Assembly (NCBI RefSeq): GCF_029852145.1
Contig: NC_079970.1
Coordinates: forward strand, 14,003,783-14,067,782
From: Microplitis mediator
Taxonomy: Eukaryota; Arthropoda; Insecta; Hymenoptera; Braconidae
Reading direction: 5' to 3'
Length of the DNA: 64,000 bases
Shown here: piece after piece, positions 45,601 to 56,900 of the stretch
How positions within the stretch are numbered: the stretch's first letter is position 1
Layout: the number at the start of each line of letters is the position of its first letter
Notes under the pieces: generated by a model
What the model was told of the DNA's origin: nothing
What the model saw: the letters and a program-made list of their open reading frames with translations, nothing else
Database searches by the model: none
Translations under genes and position numbers: made by a program

Positions 45601-46482
45601 GTGATTTGGAGATATCTGGTTGGGACTTGTATCTTCCTCCTTTGATTCTTCGACTGCTTTCTTGACAATGTCGATAAATTTTTCGTATCCTTTTGTGTCG
45701 ACAGCTTCGATTTTAGCCAATTCTTGCGCTACGTATTTGCAAAATTTTTGATCGTTTATTCCTCTTGTGCTGAACTTCCGTGGTTGTTTTTCCTTGTAAA
45801 AATTTGAAGCTTCACCAGTGATGATTATTGGTAGGTGATCACTGCCCATGCTATCCTTGTACGTATTCCATGTTATCTTAGTGTTTAGCTGGCTGTCAAT
45901 GATGGTAATGTCTGAGGCACTAATTTTGTTGGCAACCTCTGGACCGGCTTTTCTGGTACTTGTCTAATCGTTGAAGGTCATGAGGGTTGAGTCGATTAGT
46001 GTCTCTTCAAGTAGTAAACCCTGTTGGTTAGGGATTGTGCTTCCCCAAGTCCGACTTTGAGCGTTAAGGTTACCACATATAATCACGTTTTGGAGTTGTT
46101 GTAATTTACGTATAGTATCTTCCCATTGTGCGCGAGTCAGTGATGTTGCTGGGTCTGGAGAACGGTAGACGTTTACAATGTGGTATGCTTCGTTTTTTGC
46201 TTCTTTTTTTAGTGCGATATATTCCAATTTGTCAGGAAGGTTCAGTGTAATTATTCTGTCGTAATATATATCATCCCTGATGAAGCATGCAACTCCTCCC
46301 CCAGTTGTGTTGGTGTTCCTATCCAAACGTACTGTATTGAAGCCCATTATGTGGCAAGATTGTTTAGGTTTGAGCCAGGTTTCTTCGATCAATAAGACAT
46401 CGATGTTATACTCATTGATAAAGTTTGGGATCGAGTCCCTTCTCTGCCAGAGGCTCCTAGCGTTCCACTGGCAGATTTTCAT
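42620..46482 (-). pseudogene. Minus-strand LINE ORF2: endonuclease, reverse transcriptase, RNase H (broken)
   Basis: Reads leftward. Endonuclease 46482-45964: ICQWNARSLWQRRDSI, LLIEETWL, GGGVACFIRDD, ICGNLNAQSRTWGS; its C-terminal part (GSDHLPIII) starts near 45849 in another frame. Reverse transcriptase 45322-44366: SPGTDDITYKLI, YRLIAISNCLMKIYERI, TLFLDISGAFDNV, GLPQGSILSPILFN; FADD is present near 44405 in a shifted frame. RNase H 43558-43115: RIFTDGSKT, FTAETTAI, CTDSQAVIKSLE, WTPAHKGIKGNHEADQLAK. A Cys/His motif (CDCGDDNQTVEHLLWSC) lies near 42840. At least five frame breaks or stops (for example near 45960, 45325, 44430, 44070 and 43550). Jockey superfamily with RNase H, I/LOA-like. Inactive. 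Confidence 0.87.
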
Positions 46483-46626
46483 GCGTTTTAATTGAGAATT
46501 GAATGCGGTGGGATCCCCACTGGAGCTTTTTCCACCTTCATTTCACGTGCTGCGTCGACAATTCGATCGCTGAACTGTTGTATGCCTGGGATAGAAAGTA
46601 TTATGTCCAGTAATCTGTCTGTGTAC

Positions 46627-47843
46627 TTATCTTCTTATCAACGACTTGGTGGACCATCGCATCACATATTGCTTGATAGCGTCTTCAGCCATGGAACTTG
46701 CTACTACTTTTACATCTGATTTACCCGGCATATTGATTAAAGCATATGGACTTGTTTTTGCCTCTGAGGATTGTTGGGAACGTGTATCGTGAGATTCTTG
46801 GTCTTCTTGTTCGGTGAGGATTTCGTCGTTACTCTGAAAATCGTAATATAGTGTATCCTGGTGGACTGATAGAGAGATTATAGTCTCTTGAGAGTTGTGC
46901 GATGGGATTCTAACTCTGGGAGTGCTCGAAGCTTTAATAGCTGATCTCGCTACGTTCCTTGCAACTCTATTCCTGTTGCTGTAGTTGATTATTTCCTGCT
47001 CTATGTCCCAGTATAAGCAATGTTTCGACAAGGCTTCGTGCATTCCTTGGTCGGATGTGATCTACTGCCGCATCTTCGACACTTAGGACGCTGGTTCTTG
47101 CAGTCCCGTTTGAGGTGCCCGAAGGTGAGACAATTATAACACATGACTGGTCTTGGGATGTATTCTTTTATCGGCATGGTGACATAATAGATACTGGCTT
47201 TTGCTGGAAGTGTTCTGTTTTTAAAGTATAGTTTGATAGCTGTGGTATTGTCAAGTGTTATTGACTGAGAGTTGCTGTCATTCGGATCATTCTTTACTCG
47301 TCTTTTCATTCTTTGTACTTTTGCCAATTGTACGTCCGGTTGATTGGGAAAGTTAATTACGTTTTTAATTTCTTCTTCATCTAGGGTAGGATCGACTCCC
47401 CTAATTACTCCAATACGGAAGAAGCTTTGTATAGAGATGTAAGCAATCCAATTCTCACATACCTCGGTCTTGATTTAGTCCATAAATCTGTTGGCCTCTA
47501 GGTAGGAAGTAAAAACAACCTTCTACTTTTCTTTGCTAATAGGCACTAGGCTCTCCATAGTTTTGTAGAACTCCTGGAGTTTTTCGCGCATGGACATGAT
47601 GCGAAGATTACCCAAGTTATGTCCTTCTCTCTCGTCTGCCACTTGAACAGTAAATGGACCAATGTCCTTGCTGTCGTATCTATTGCTATCTATGATTCTT
47701 CTCTGCGCTGCTGAAAATGCATTTCTTGAATCTTCTACTGCTCTTGATTTCTTCTTCAAATCTCTAGGTGTTGTTGGGGATATATCAGCCTTTTGTTTTG
47801 AGTTTGTGTCTATATCAGTCATCTCGAAAGTTTTAAACTCCAT
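46627..47843 (-). pseudogene. Minus-strand LINE ORF1 (gag-like, CCHC knuckles), broken
   Basis: Likely start at 47843 (MEFKTFEMTDIDTNSK); the longer upstream ORF runs back through a SINE and is not part of the gene. The frame runs to a stop at 47523, homology continues past another stop near 47478, then 47327-47001 holds two zinc knuckles, CYNCLTFGHLKRDC and CRRCGSRSHPTKEC, followed by a frameshift into 47043-46627 (SMAEDAIKQYV). Such proteins package element RNA. Its C-terminal part lies ~145 bp upstream of the ORF2 start. Confidence 0.78.
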
Positions 47844-48033
47844 GATGATTGGGTGTATTTGACAACCAGACAGTCGAGGCGTTTGTAAGCAGATAAAAAA
47901 GAAAAAATAAAGTGTATTATTAATTGTTTGAGCAAATGGTATTTTAATATAACTGTATATACTTGCAGTTCTGTTAGACGTAGTATCTAAATTAATTTGC
48001 AAAGCAAGGTAAAATAACTTTCTCAATGAGTCA

Positions 48034-48290
48034 TATATTGCAACAAATTGAGAAAAACAATTATCGGTTAACGCAGGAATCGAACCCAGACCGATTCGGT
48101 ATCGCGCGAGGCGAGCTTTACCAACCAAGCCACCCCAGCCTTGGCGAGGCTATGTTTCTTTTGCCTACATTTATTATGCCACACTGGCTTTACGGTCAGT
48201 CATATTTTTCAATCTTAAACACAGAATTTAAAATAAAAATATTATCGCCAATAATTTGGAAAAAATGTTACATTTCAGCAAAATACTGAT
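48034..48290 (-). mobile_element. tRNA-derived SINE, copy 2 (reverse)
   Basis: Reverse complement of 7127-7365 with scattered differences. On the minus strand the tRNA-like part reads GGGGTGGCTTGGTTGGTAAA with B box GGGTTCGATTCC. It sits directly 5' of the minus-strand LINE, partly overlapping an artefactual upstream extension of its ORF1. Confidence 0.8.
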
Positions 48291-48993
48291 TAGATTATAT
48301 GAAATTTTATAAAACAATTTCGATATAAAAATATTGAAATTTTTAATAAAAAAAATTTCGGTTAGAAAAAAATTACAAAGGCCCTAGGGGTATAAGTATG
48401 GTGAATCGGCCCCGGAAAGATATTTGAATGATACTTAGAGGATATGTAGGTACTAATAAAATACTAAGATCCTGAAAGTTTCAGATGTCTAACTAAATCC
48501 GTTTCCAAGAAAATAAATATTATGTAAAAAATAGAAAAAATTTTTTTTCTCAGGATTGGCTTGACCGATTGGTCTAAAAATTTAGTATGTTTTAGGAGCT
48601 CATAATAGCTTTCAAAAAAAATAATTAACAGTTTTATAGCTTCATAAGATCCTTGAAAAAAAAATTGTTTTTTTCTAAATTGTTTTTTCTAACTATGATA
48701 CAATTTTGGCACAATTATGAAACTATTTTTTTTTAAAGCCTTATGTACTCCCCTATAACACATAATTTTTTCAGATTTTTAAAAAAGGTACGCCATCGTT
48801 AAAAAAAATAAAAACCATTTTCCAGCTCAATTAATGCATCTATTCAAAAAGTTTAGTCTATACTTTCTTAATTTAATGAATATTCAAATAGCTTGTAGCT
48901 ATCAGAAATAATATTTTGCATTTAACACAATAACAAAAATTTTTTCATCAATGTACAAAATTATAATATTCAAAAATAATTAATTATTTATTA

Positions 48994-49413
48994 TTTTATT
49001 TTATTTTCTTTATTTCAATGTATAGAATACAGGAGTATCTTTTTACATTTTTGCCTTCAAATCGCAAACTGCTTCCTTATTGTGCGGCTGTGACCCGACT
49101 TGTGCTTATACTGTACTGCATCATTACGGTGATTCCCTACAAGCTCCCTTGTGCAATGGAGGTGCAGTGGCTAGGAAAACCACAGAGAAAACCTAGCCAG
49201 TACAGTTTCGGTTTGGGTGAAGCTCCAGTGATCGATAAAATTCCCATTTTACCGACCACTGGATCTTCATCCCGCGCCTAACGATCAGAGACCTTCGTTC
49301 GAACCCGACGCGTGGCTAAACGGTCACCCAGCCAAGTAGTGATCATGCTTGATGCTACTTAACTTCGGTGATCGCCCGAGCCACGCGAGTGCCGAACGGC
49401 TGCCTCAGCCGTC
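48994..49413 (-). mobile_element. 5S-rRNA-derived SINE with 17-bp target duplication
   Basis: On the minus strand it opens with GGCTGAGGCAGCCGTTCGG, then a 5S-like stretch (CGATCACCGAAGTTAAGTAG ... TTGGCTGGGTGACCG at 49323-49377), a ~280-bp body and an A-rich tail (48994-49020 on the plus strand reads TTTTATTTTATTTTC). The direct repeat TAATTAATTATTTATTA flanks it perfectly at 48977-48993 and 49414-49430. The mirror arm at 50430-50460 shows the uninterrupted empty site. Very strong evidence for one insertion after the transposon arms formed. Confidence 0.95.
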
Positions 49414-49608
49414 TAATTAATTATTTATTAATTTCAATAAATATTTTTAAAAACAACTTTTTGTTTCACAGCTTGATGATCAAAGCATTTTTTAATTATT
49501 TTTTCGTTTGCACTATGAATTTTTCCAAAAACGATTCAATTTTTTTGAAAAGATTCTCAAAATCGTCGCTAGGTGGCGCCTTGCAAAAAGTCAAATGATA
49601 AACAATAG

Positions 49609-50286
49609 ATGATTACCGAGTTTGTGGTTTCTACCATACCAAAATGTTTCCTAGAATCGGAAGTTTTTATAGTCACCTCATTTCTCCATAAAAAGTACAG
49701 TAAACGCCTAACTTTTGATATAGAGTTTCCGGATGAGATCGTAGAAAGAATGATATCTCATAATGATATTGAAAACACGTTAGCTGATGAAGGACAACGA
49801 AATGGCTGGCAACGGAAAAAACTACCATTCCAGTCTATATCATCAAGTGATCTAGAAGATTTTCGAGAAATGACGGAAAAAGATCTTCAAATTTTTTTCA
49901 CTGGATCTTATCAATTTAAACAAGCGATATCGTACTTGTCAGAAATGATAGATGACTCGGGTAATATCACTATTCAGTATGTTAAAGACCATTCGAATAT
50001 ACTAAAAGCTGAAGTTCAATCACGTCATATAAGCAGAAAAGTTAATAGATGCTTCATTGACTATAAACCAAATGCTATTGGACACAAAAGTGTCGTGAGA
50101 CACAGCTGTGAGTGTGCAAATGGTCTTAGAACTATTGGATGTTGCTCCCACGTTGCCGCAATTGTTTATTATTTGTCGCACGGAAGATACTTATCAAAAA
50201 TTCCAAGGCCTGCTGCGATATTGAGTAAATTATTCAACAAAGACAATACTACAGTTGTAATTGAAGAGGACAGTGACGAAGATTAA
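49609..50286 (+). CDS. SWIM zinc-finger protein (C-terminal part of a transposon protein)
   Basis: 225 codons with intact start and stop. The C-terminal third has a SWIM-type zinc finger, CEC-x9-C-C-x-H (HSCECANGLRTIGCCSHVAA at about residues 166-185), preceded by GSYQFKQAISYLSEM and QSRHISRKV, a layout I recall from C-terminal tails of IS5-like (DDE_Tnp_4-type) animal transposon proteins. SWIM fingers bind DNA or proteins. No DDE catalytic triad is visible, so an upstream transposase part is probably lost. The acidic tail (EEDSDED) fits a nuclear protein. Start at 49609 is simply the first ATG. It lies between the inverted arms of the 48377-51055 element. Confidence 0.75.
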   Translation: MITEFVVSTIPKCFLESEVFIVTSFLHKKYSKRLTFDIEFPDEIVERMISHNDIENTLADEGQRNGWQRKKLPFQSISSSDLEDFREMTEKDLQIFFTGSYQFKQAISYLSEMIDDSGNITIQYVKDHSNILKAEVQSRHISRKVNRCFIDYKPNAIGHKSVVRHSCECANGLRTIGCCSHVAAIVYYLSHGRYLSKIPRPAAILSKLFNKDNTTVVIEEDSDED

Positions 50287-51204
50287 TAAAACTTTTTTCT
50301 GTGAAATATTTATTATATTTATACCTCCGATAAATTTTTTTTTCTTTTCATTTAGTGGTTTATTTATTTAAACCTAATTTTATTTTGTATAAATCATCAA
50401 GCTGTGAAACAAAAAGTTGTTTTTAAAAATATTTATTGAAATTAATAAATAATTAATTATTTTTGAATATTATAATTTTGTACATTGATGAAAAAATTTT
50501 TGTTATTGTTTTAAATACAAAATATTATTTCTGATAGCTACAAACTATCTAAATATTCATTAAATTAAAAAAGTATAGACTAAACTTTTTGAATAGATGC
50601 ATTAATTGAGCTGAACAATGGTTTTTATTTTTTTTAACGATGGCGTACCTTTTTTAAAAATCTGAAAAAATTATGTGTTATAGGGGAGTGTATAAGGCTT
50701 TACAAAAAATAGTTTCATAATTGTGCCAAAATTGTATCATAGAAAAAACAATTTAGAAAAAAACAATTTTTTTTTCAAGGATCTTATGAAGCTATAAAAC
50801 TGTTAATTATTTTTTTTGAAAGCTATTATGAGCTCCTAAAACATACTAAATTTTTAGACCAATCGGTCAAGCCAATCCTGAGAAAAAAAAATTTTTTCTA
50901 TTTTTTACATAATATTTATTTTCTTGGAAACGGATTTAGTTAGACATCTGAAACTTTCAGGATCTTAGTATTTTATTAGTACCTACATATCCTCTAAGTA
51001 TCATTCAAATATCTCTCCAGGACCGATTCACCATACTTATACCCTTAGGGCCTTTATTTAATATTATTTAATTATATAAATTAATTAACTTATTATAATG
51101 ATATAATTCAATTATTTAATTTTAATTTATTTCAATAAAAAATGTGGACTCGGTATAAATTTACTGTGCTAGTGCGAGAAAAGGAGTAAGTTAGAATTCA
51201 TTTC

Positions 51205-51692
51205 GTAAGAACAAAATTTTCTTCAGCCAAGAAAATTTACTCTTTGCTCAAGTCGGTGATGCAGCTTATTTGGAGAAACTATATTACCAACAGGAGAACA
51301 GACTTTTGTTGGTACAACGAATTTATTTTCTTCAATCAAAAGATATTATTATTGAATGAAGTCAATTAAGGTTCTTGTTTAAAACGAAATGATTTACCTC
51401 AATACATGTATTAACTTCGAATAAATAAGTTCACTTTCAATACAAGTAGCAGCTGCTACAAGATCTAGATCTTGAAAAAAAAAAAAACTTTTCTTCAATT
51501 AAGAAAATCAAGTATCTTGAATTAATAAATAAGTATTTTAATTCAATCGTAAAAGAGTTTTTGAATTAAGAAACGATTTATTGACGTAAGATTTAAAATT
51601 CAAGTAAATTGAATACTTGATCAAAGAAAATTCCGGCTTTCATTCTTTGACCCAAAAATTTTCTTGACAAGATGGTTTTTTTGTTCTGTGTA
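51205..51692. repeat. TTCTTG-word element remnant
   Basis: CAAGAAAATTT/TTTTCTTG words in both orientations; the right edge TTTTTTTGTTCTGTGT (~51692) resembles the CACAGAAAAAAA ends of 5946-8159, the left edge is eroded near GTAAGAACAAAATTTTC. No gene. Confidence 0.55.
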
Positions 51693-51696
51693 ATCG

Positions 51697-51850
51697 GCAA
51701 AAAAAAATTTTAACTTTTTATTATGTGCCGCTCAGGTACTTGGTGATTATTTTGATTTCAATCATTTTCACTGCGATAGATGCATACTTGGCGCACTTTT
51801 TCACAGATGAAATCTGTTTTTTCGCTGATTTCACTCGTTTTTGTTAAAAA
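51697..51850 (+). repeat. Dispersed repeat, inverted match at 18925-19080
   Basis: Carries TTATTATGTGCCGCTCAGGT and CATTTTCACTGCGATAGATG, reverse complements of 18925-19080. It abuts the AACTTCCCGCT-family element that follows; the copy at 18925 does not, so the two are independent units. Confidence 0.8.
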
Positions 51851-51855
51851 AATCT

Positions 51856-52617
51856 ATTTATCGGTTGACCCTGCGGGCCAGCCCCAAAACTTCCCGCTGT
51901 TTTCGAGCTCCTTGAGCTTGAAAACATCATTGTAAACACATTTTCGAGCTCATCGAGCTCGAAAATACTTTCGTATGCCATTGTTTTCGAAAAAAACCGT
52001 ATTTTAGCATATTTCTTTCCCACTATATCTCAGGAACGAATTGACCGATTTTGATGGTTGAGGCGGCAATCGGCGTATTTTATTGAGTTCTAGAGCTGAT
52101 AAAATTTTGAAATCGTTTGGTTCAGTTGTTTCGAGATATTCGCAAAAAACCTTTTTTAACCATTTCTTTCTTCCGCGATAACTCTCGAACGAATACTCTG
52201 ATTAAGATGGATAAGGTGGCAATCGATGCGTTTTATTAAGATCAAGAGCTGATTAGATTATGAAGTTGATCGTATAAGTCGTTTCTAAGAAATCAATAAA
52301 GAACTAAAAAAAAAAATTTTTTTCTCGTAATTTGCTAATATTTTCGAGTCTACTCGATCAAATGATCTGAAATTTTCAGAAAAGTTGATGGCCAACAAGC
52401 TCTTTGGATTGTCGCCTTAACCATCCAAATCGGTTTATTAGTCAAAAAGTTATAGACCGATCACACACACACGTGGACATCATTCTAAAAATAGTCAGAA
52501 TAGCCTCCTAGCACCTTAAAACGTCGACATCTGATAAAATTTCGATTTTCGCAAATCGGGGTGAAAGCAATAACTTCCCAATTTTTCGAAAATCGTCGAT
52601 TTTCTTAGCGGGAAGTT
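51856..52617. mobile_element. AACTTCCCGCT-family element, near-complete copy
   Basis: Begins GGTTGACCCTGCGGGCCAGC, then AACTTCCCGCTGTTTTCGAG (51889), and ends TTTTCTTAGCGGGAAGTT. The inner 11-bp TIR (AACTTCCCGCT) is exact. The left part has mirrored GAGCTC/CTTGAGCTTG segments that can fold. A (CA)n tract lies at 52462-52472, at the site of the (TGTA)n array in the next copy. No ORF. Confidence 0.82.
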
Positions 52618-53942
52618 AAAAAATTCTTACCAAACAAGAGCTCTTAATTTTAATTTGAAGTACTCGCTAATTGAATTTAAAAAAATATCACCTGAATATG
52701 AAACACCCTAATGATCATGAATGAGAATGTATGATGCGCATATTCTTATAGGAAATTTTATTCTCTATAAAAAAAACTCTAAAGTAGTTTTATCGTTATC
52801 TTAATGAGCAAAAAGTTATCGGGCTTTGAATACTCGCAACTAAGTAAATTCAAAGAATTATAGTTATAAAACAACGGTTTGCAGTAATTAACATTACTTA
52901 TAGATGATTTATTAAAGGGCGCAGCAGGATAAGCATATAAAAAGTGCCCCCGCTTCGAATTGATTATACTTTAGGTATGTTATGCAAGTATCTTTCATGA
53001 AGCTGCTTATCAATTTTTGGATAAAAATATTGATTTTTACACCAGATATAAAAAAAAAAGGCCATTCGGCAGCCGAAATGGAAGTAGATTTCTCATTATT
53101 GAATTTTTCACTGTTCAAATAAAAGATAATAATGAAATAAAATTTTTTTTTACATTTTCTTAGAAATTCTCGAGATGATAAAACAAAAAAAAATCAAATA
53201 ATTATAAGTATAATGCCAAAAATTGAAGCTAACTAAATGAGCTTCAGAAGAATTTTTGATGATAATGCACTATATGTTTTGATTTGACGTTATTTAAAGA
53301 TACGTATGCATATATTCAAACTATCGGACCAATGGTATTCCGGACCCTATTCGAAAAATTATGATAGATTATGGTTTTAATGCTCGAAAATTCTACCATA
53401 AGGACAAAGGCGATAATTTGGTTTCAATAAAATCTACTAATAAAATATTCTAAGATTAAAAATTGATTGTGATACATCAAAGTGTCATACTTGAAATTAG
53501 TACTAATATTTGAAATAAAAAGCCTATTAGAATATCAAACGACGAGTAGATATAGAGAATATTATCATCATAACTAATGTTAATCTTGTTATTGATGTAT
53601 CATATAAATACATATATAAACTTTTGAACTGAATGTATTTCCTGACTCAGCTCATCGAGCTGAGTTTAGAGGTAGCAAAATTTTTCGAAAATTCCATCAT
53701 GAGGACAAATACAATAGTTAGATTTTTATGAAATCTACTAACAATCGTAAAAAAATTTTTTCTCGAGAACTACCTGACCGACATCGTCTGTCCAGTGCGA
53801 GAATTTTCTTTGAGTTGCACTCAAATTATAGACAAAAATTTAAAATCTTCCTACCAAGAAAAAGCAGAAAAAAAAAAATTTTGAAATTTTCAAAATTTGT
53901 TTTTTTCTCATTTTTGAAGTAATGCCTCTCCCATTTTTGAAT
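52618..53942. other. AT-rich spacer with a local direct repeat
   Basis: No gene seen. Phrases TTCGAAAATTC, ATGAGGACAAA and AAATCTACTAA at 53383-53450 recur at 53678-53745, a diverged direct repeat of ~80 bp. A self-complementary CTCAGCTCATCGAGCTGAG lies at 53645. The 68-codon ORF at 52912-53118 has no recognised motif. Confidence 0.5.
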
Positions 53943-56900
53943 TCCCGCTAAGAAAATTGCAAATTTTCAAAAATTCGGGAAGTTATTGGTTTCGGTCCGA
54001 TTTACGAAAATCGAATTTTCATCAGATGTCAACGTTTTGAGGTCCGAGGAAGCTATTCTGACTAATTTGAAGATGATGTCCGAGTGTATGTATGTATGTA
54101 TGTATGTATGTATGTATGTATGTATGTATGTATGTATGTATGTATGTATGTATGTATGTATGTATGTATGTATGTATGTATGTATGTATGTATGTATGTA
54201 TGTATGTATGTATGTATGTATGTATGTATGTATGTATGTATGTATGTATGTATGTATGTATGTATGTATGTATGTATGTATGTATGTATGTATGTATGTA
54301 TGTATGTATGTATGTATGTATGTATGTATGTATGTATGTATGTATGTATGTATGTATGTATGTATGTATGTATGTATGTATGTATGTATGTATGTATGTA
54401 TGTATGTATGTATGTATGTATGTATGTATGTATGTATGTATGTATGTATGTATGTATGTATGTATGTATGTATGTATGTATGTATGTATGTATGTATGTA
54501 TGTATGTATGTATGTATGTATGTATGTATGTATGTATGTATGTATGTATGTATGTATGTATGTATGTATGTATGTATGTATGTATGTATGTATGTATGTA
54601 TGTATGTATGTATGTATGTATGTATGTATGTATGTATGTATGTATGTATGTATGTATGTATGTATGTATGTATGTATGTATGTATGTATGTATGTATGTA
54701 TGTATGTATGTATGTATGTATGTATGTATGTATGTATGTATGTATGTATGTATGTATGTATGTATGTATGTATGTATGTATGTATGTATGTATGTATGTA
54801 TGTATGTATGTATGTATGTATGTATGTATGTATGTATGTATGTATGTATGTATGTATGTATGTATGTATGTATGTATGTATGTATGTATGTATGTATGTA
54901 TGTATGTATGTATGTATGTATGTATGTATGTATGTATGTATGTATGTATGTATGTATGTATGTATGTATGTATGTATGTATGTATGTATGTATGTATGTA
55001 TGTATGTATGTATGTATGTATGTATGTATGTATGTATGTATGTATGTATGTATGTATGTATGTATGTATGTATGTATGTATGTATGTATGTATGTATGTA
55101 TGTATGTATGTATGTATGTATGTATGTATGTATGTATGTATGTATGTATGTATGTATGTATGTATGTATGTATGTATGTATGTATGTATGTATGTATGTA
55201 TGTATGTATGTATGTATGTATGTATGTATGTATGTATGTATGTATGTATGTATGTATGTATGTATGTATGTATGTATGTATGTATGTATGTATGTATGTA
55301 TGTATGTATGTATGTATGTATGTATGTATGTATGTATGTATGTATGTATGTATGTATGTATGTATGTATGTATGTATGTATGTATGTATGTATGTATGTA
55401 TGTATGTATGTATGTATGTATGTATGTATGTATGTATGTATGTATGTATGTATGTATGTATGTATGTATGTATGTATGTATGTATGTATGTATGTATGTA
55501 TGTATGTATGTATGTATGTATGTATGTATGTATGTATGTATGTATGTATGTATGTATGTATGTATGTATGTATGTATGTATGTATGTATGTATGTATGTA
55601 TGTATGTATGTATGTATGTATGTATGTATGTATGTATGTATGTATGTATGTATGTATGTATGTATGTATGTATGTATGTATGTATGTATGTATGTATGTA
55701 TGTATGTATGTATGTATGTATGTATGTATGTATGTATGTATGTATGTATGTATGTATGTATGTATGTATGTATGTATGTATGTATGTATGTATGTATGTA
55801 TGTATGTATGTATGTATGTATGTATGTATGTATGTATGTATGTATGTATGTATGTATGTATGTATGTATGTATGTATGTATGTATGTATGTATGTATGTA
55901 TGTATGTATGTATGTATGTATGTATGTATGTATGTATGTATGTATGTATGTATGTATGTATGTATGTATGTATGTATGTATGTATGTATGTATGTATGTA
56001 TGTATGTATGTATGTATGTATGTATGTATGTATGTATGTATGTATGTATGTATGTATGTATGTATGTATGTATGTATGTATGTATGTATGTATGTATGTA
56101 TGTATGTATGTATGTATGTATGTATGTATGTATGTATGTATGTATGTATGTATGTATGTATGTATGTATGTATGTATGTATGTATGTATGTATGTATGTA
56201 TGTATGTATGTATGTATGTATGTATGTATGTATGTATGTATGTATGTATGTATGTATGTATGTATGTATGTATGTATGTATGTATGTATGTATGTATGTA
56301 TGTATGTATGTATGTATGTATGTATGTATGTATGTATGTATGTATGTATGTATGTATGTATGTATGTATGTATGTATGTATGTATGTATGTATGTATGTA
56401 TGTATGTATGTATGTATGTATGTATGTATGTATGTATGTATGTATGTATGTATGTATGTATGTATGTATGTATGTATGTATGTATGTATGTATGTATGTA
56501 TGTATGTATGTATGTATGTATGTATGTATGTATGTATGTATGTATGTATGTATGTATGTATGTATGTATGTATGTATGTATGTATGTATGTATGTATGTA
56601 TGTATGTATGTATGTATGTATGTATGTATGTATGTATGTATGTATGTATGTATGTATGTATGTATGTATGTATGTATGTATGTATGTATGTATGTATGTA
56701 TGTATGTATGTATGTATGTATGTATGTATGTATGTATGTATGTATGTATGTATGTATGTATGTATGTATGTATGTATGTATGTATGTATGTATGTATGTA
56801 TGTATGTATGTATGTATGTATGTATGTATGTATGTATGTATGTATGTATGTATGTATGTATGTATGTATGTATGTATGTATGTATGTATGTATGTATGTA

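Larger units (their letters stand above)
48377..51055 (+). mobile_element. DNA transposon with long inverted arms and a SWIM ORF
   Basis: Ends read AAAGGCCCTAGGGGTATAAG at 48377 and mirrored ...CCCTTAGGGCCTTT at 51055. Arms of ~650 bp (48377-48993 plus 49431-49480; 50395-51055) are near-perfect reverse complements; the left arm is interrupted by the 5S SINE. Between the arms is one ORF (49609-50286). No target duplication is clear. No DDE transposase domain remains, so this looks like an internally deleted derivative keeping the C-terminal part. The superfamily is uncertain. Confidence 0.8.

Noticed and set aside
47844..48128. Extended N-terminus of the minus-strand LINE ORF1
   Set aside because: The upstream part runs through a SINE copy; the natural start is the ATG at 47843.
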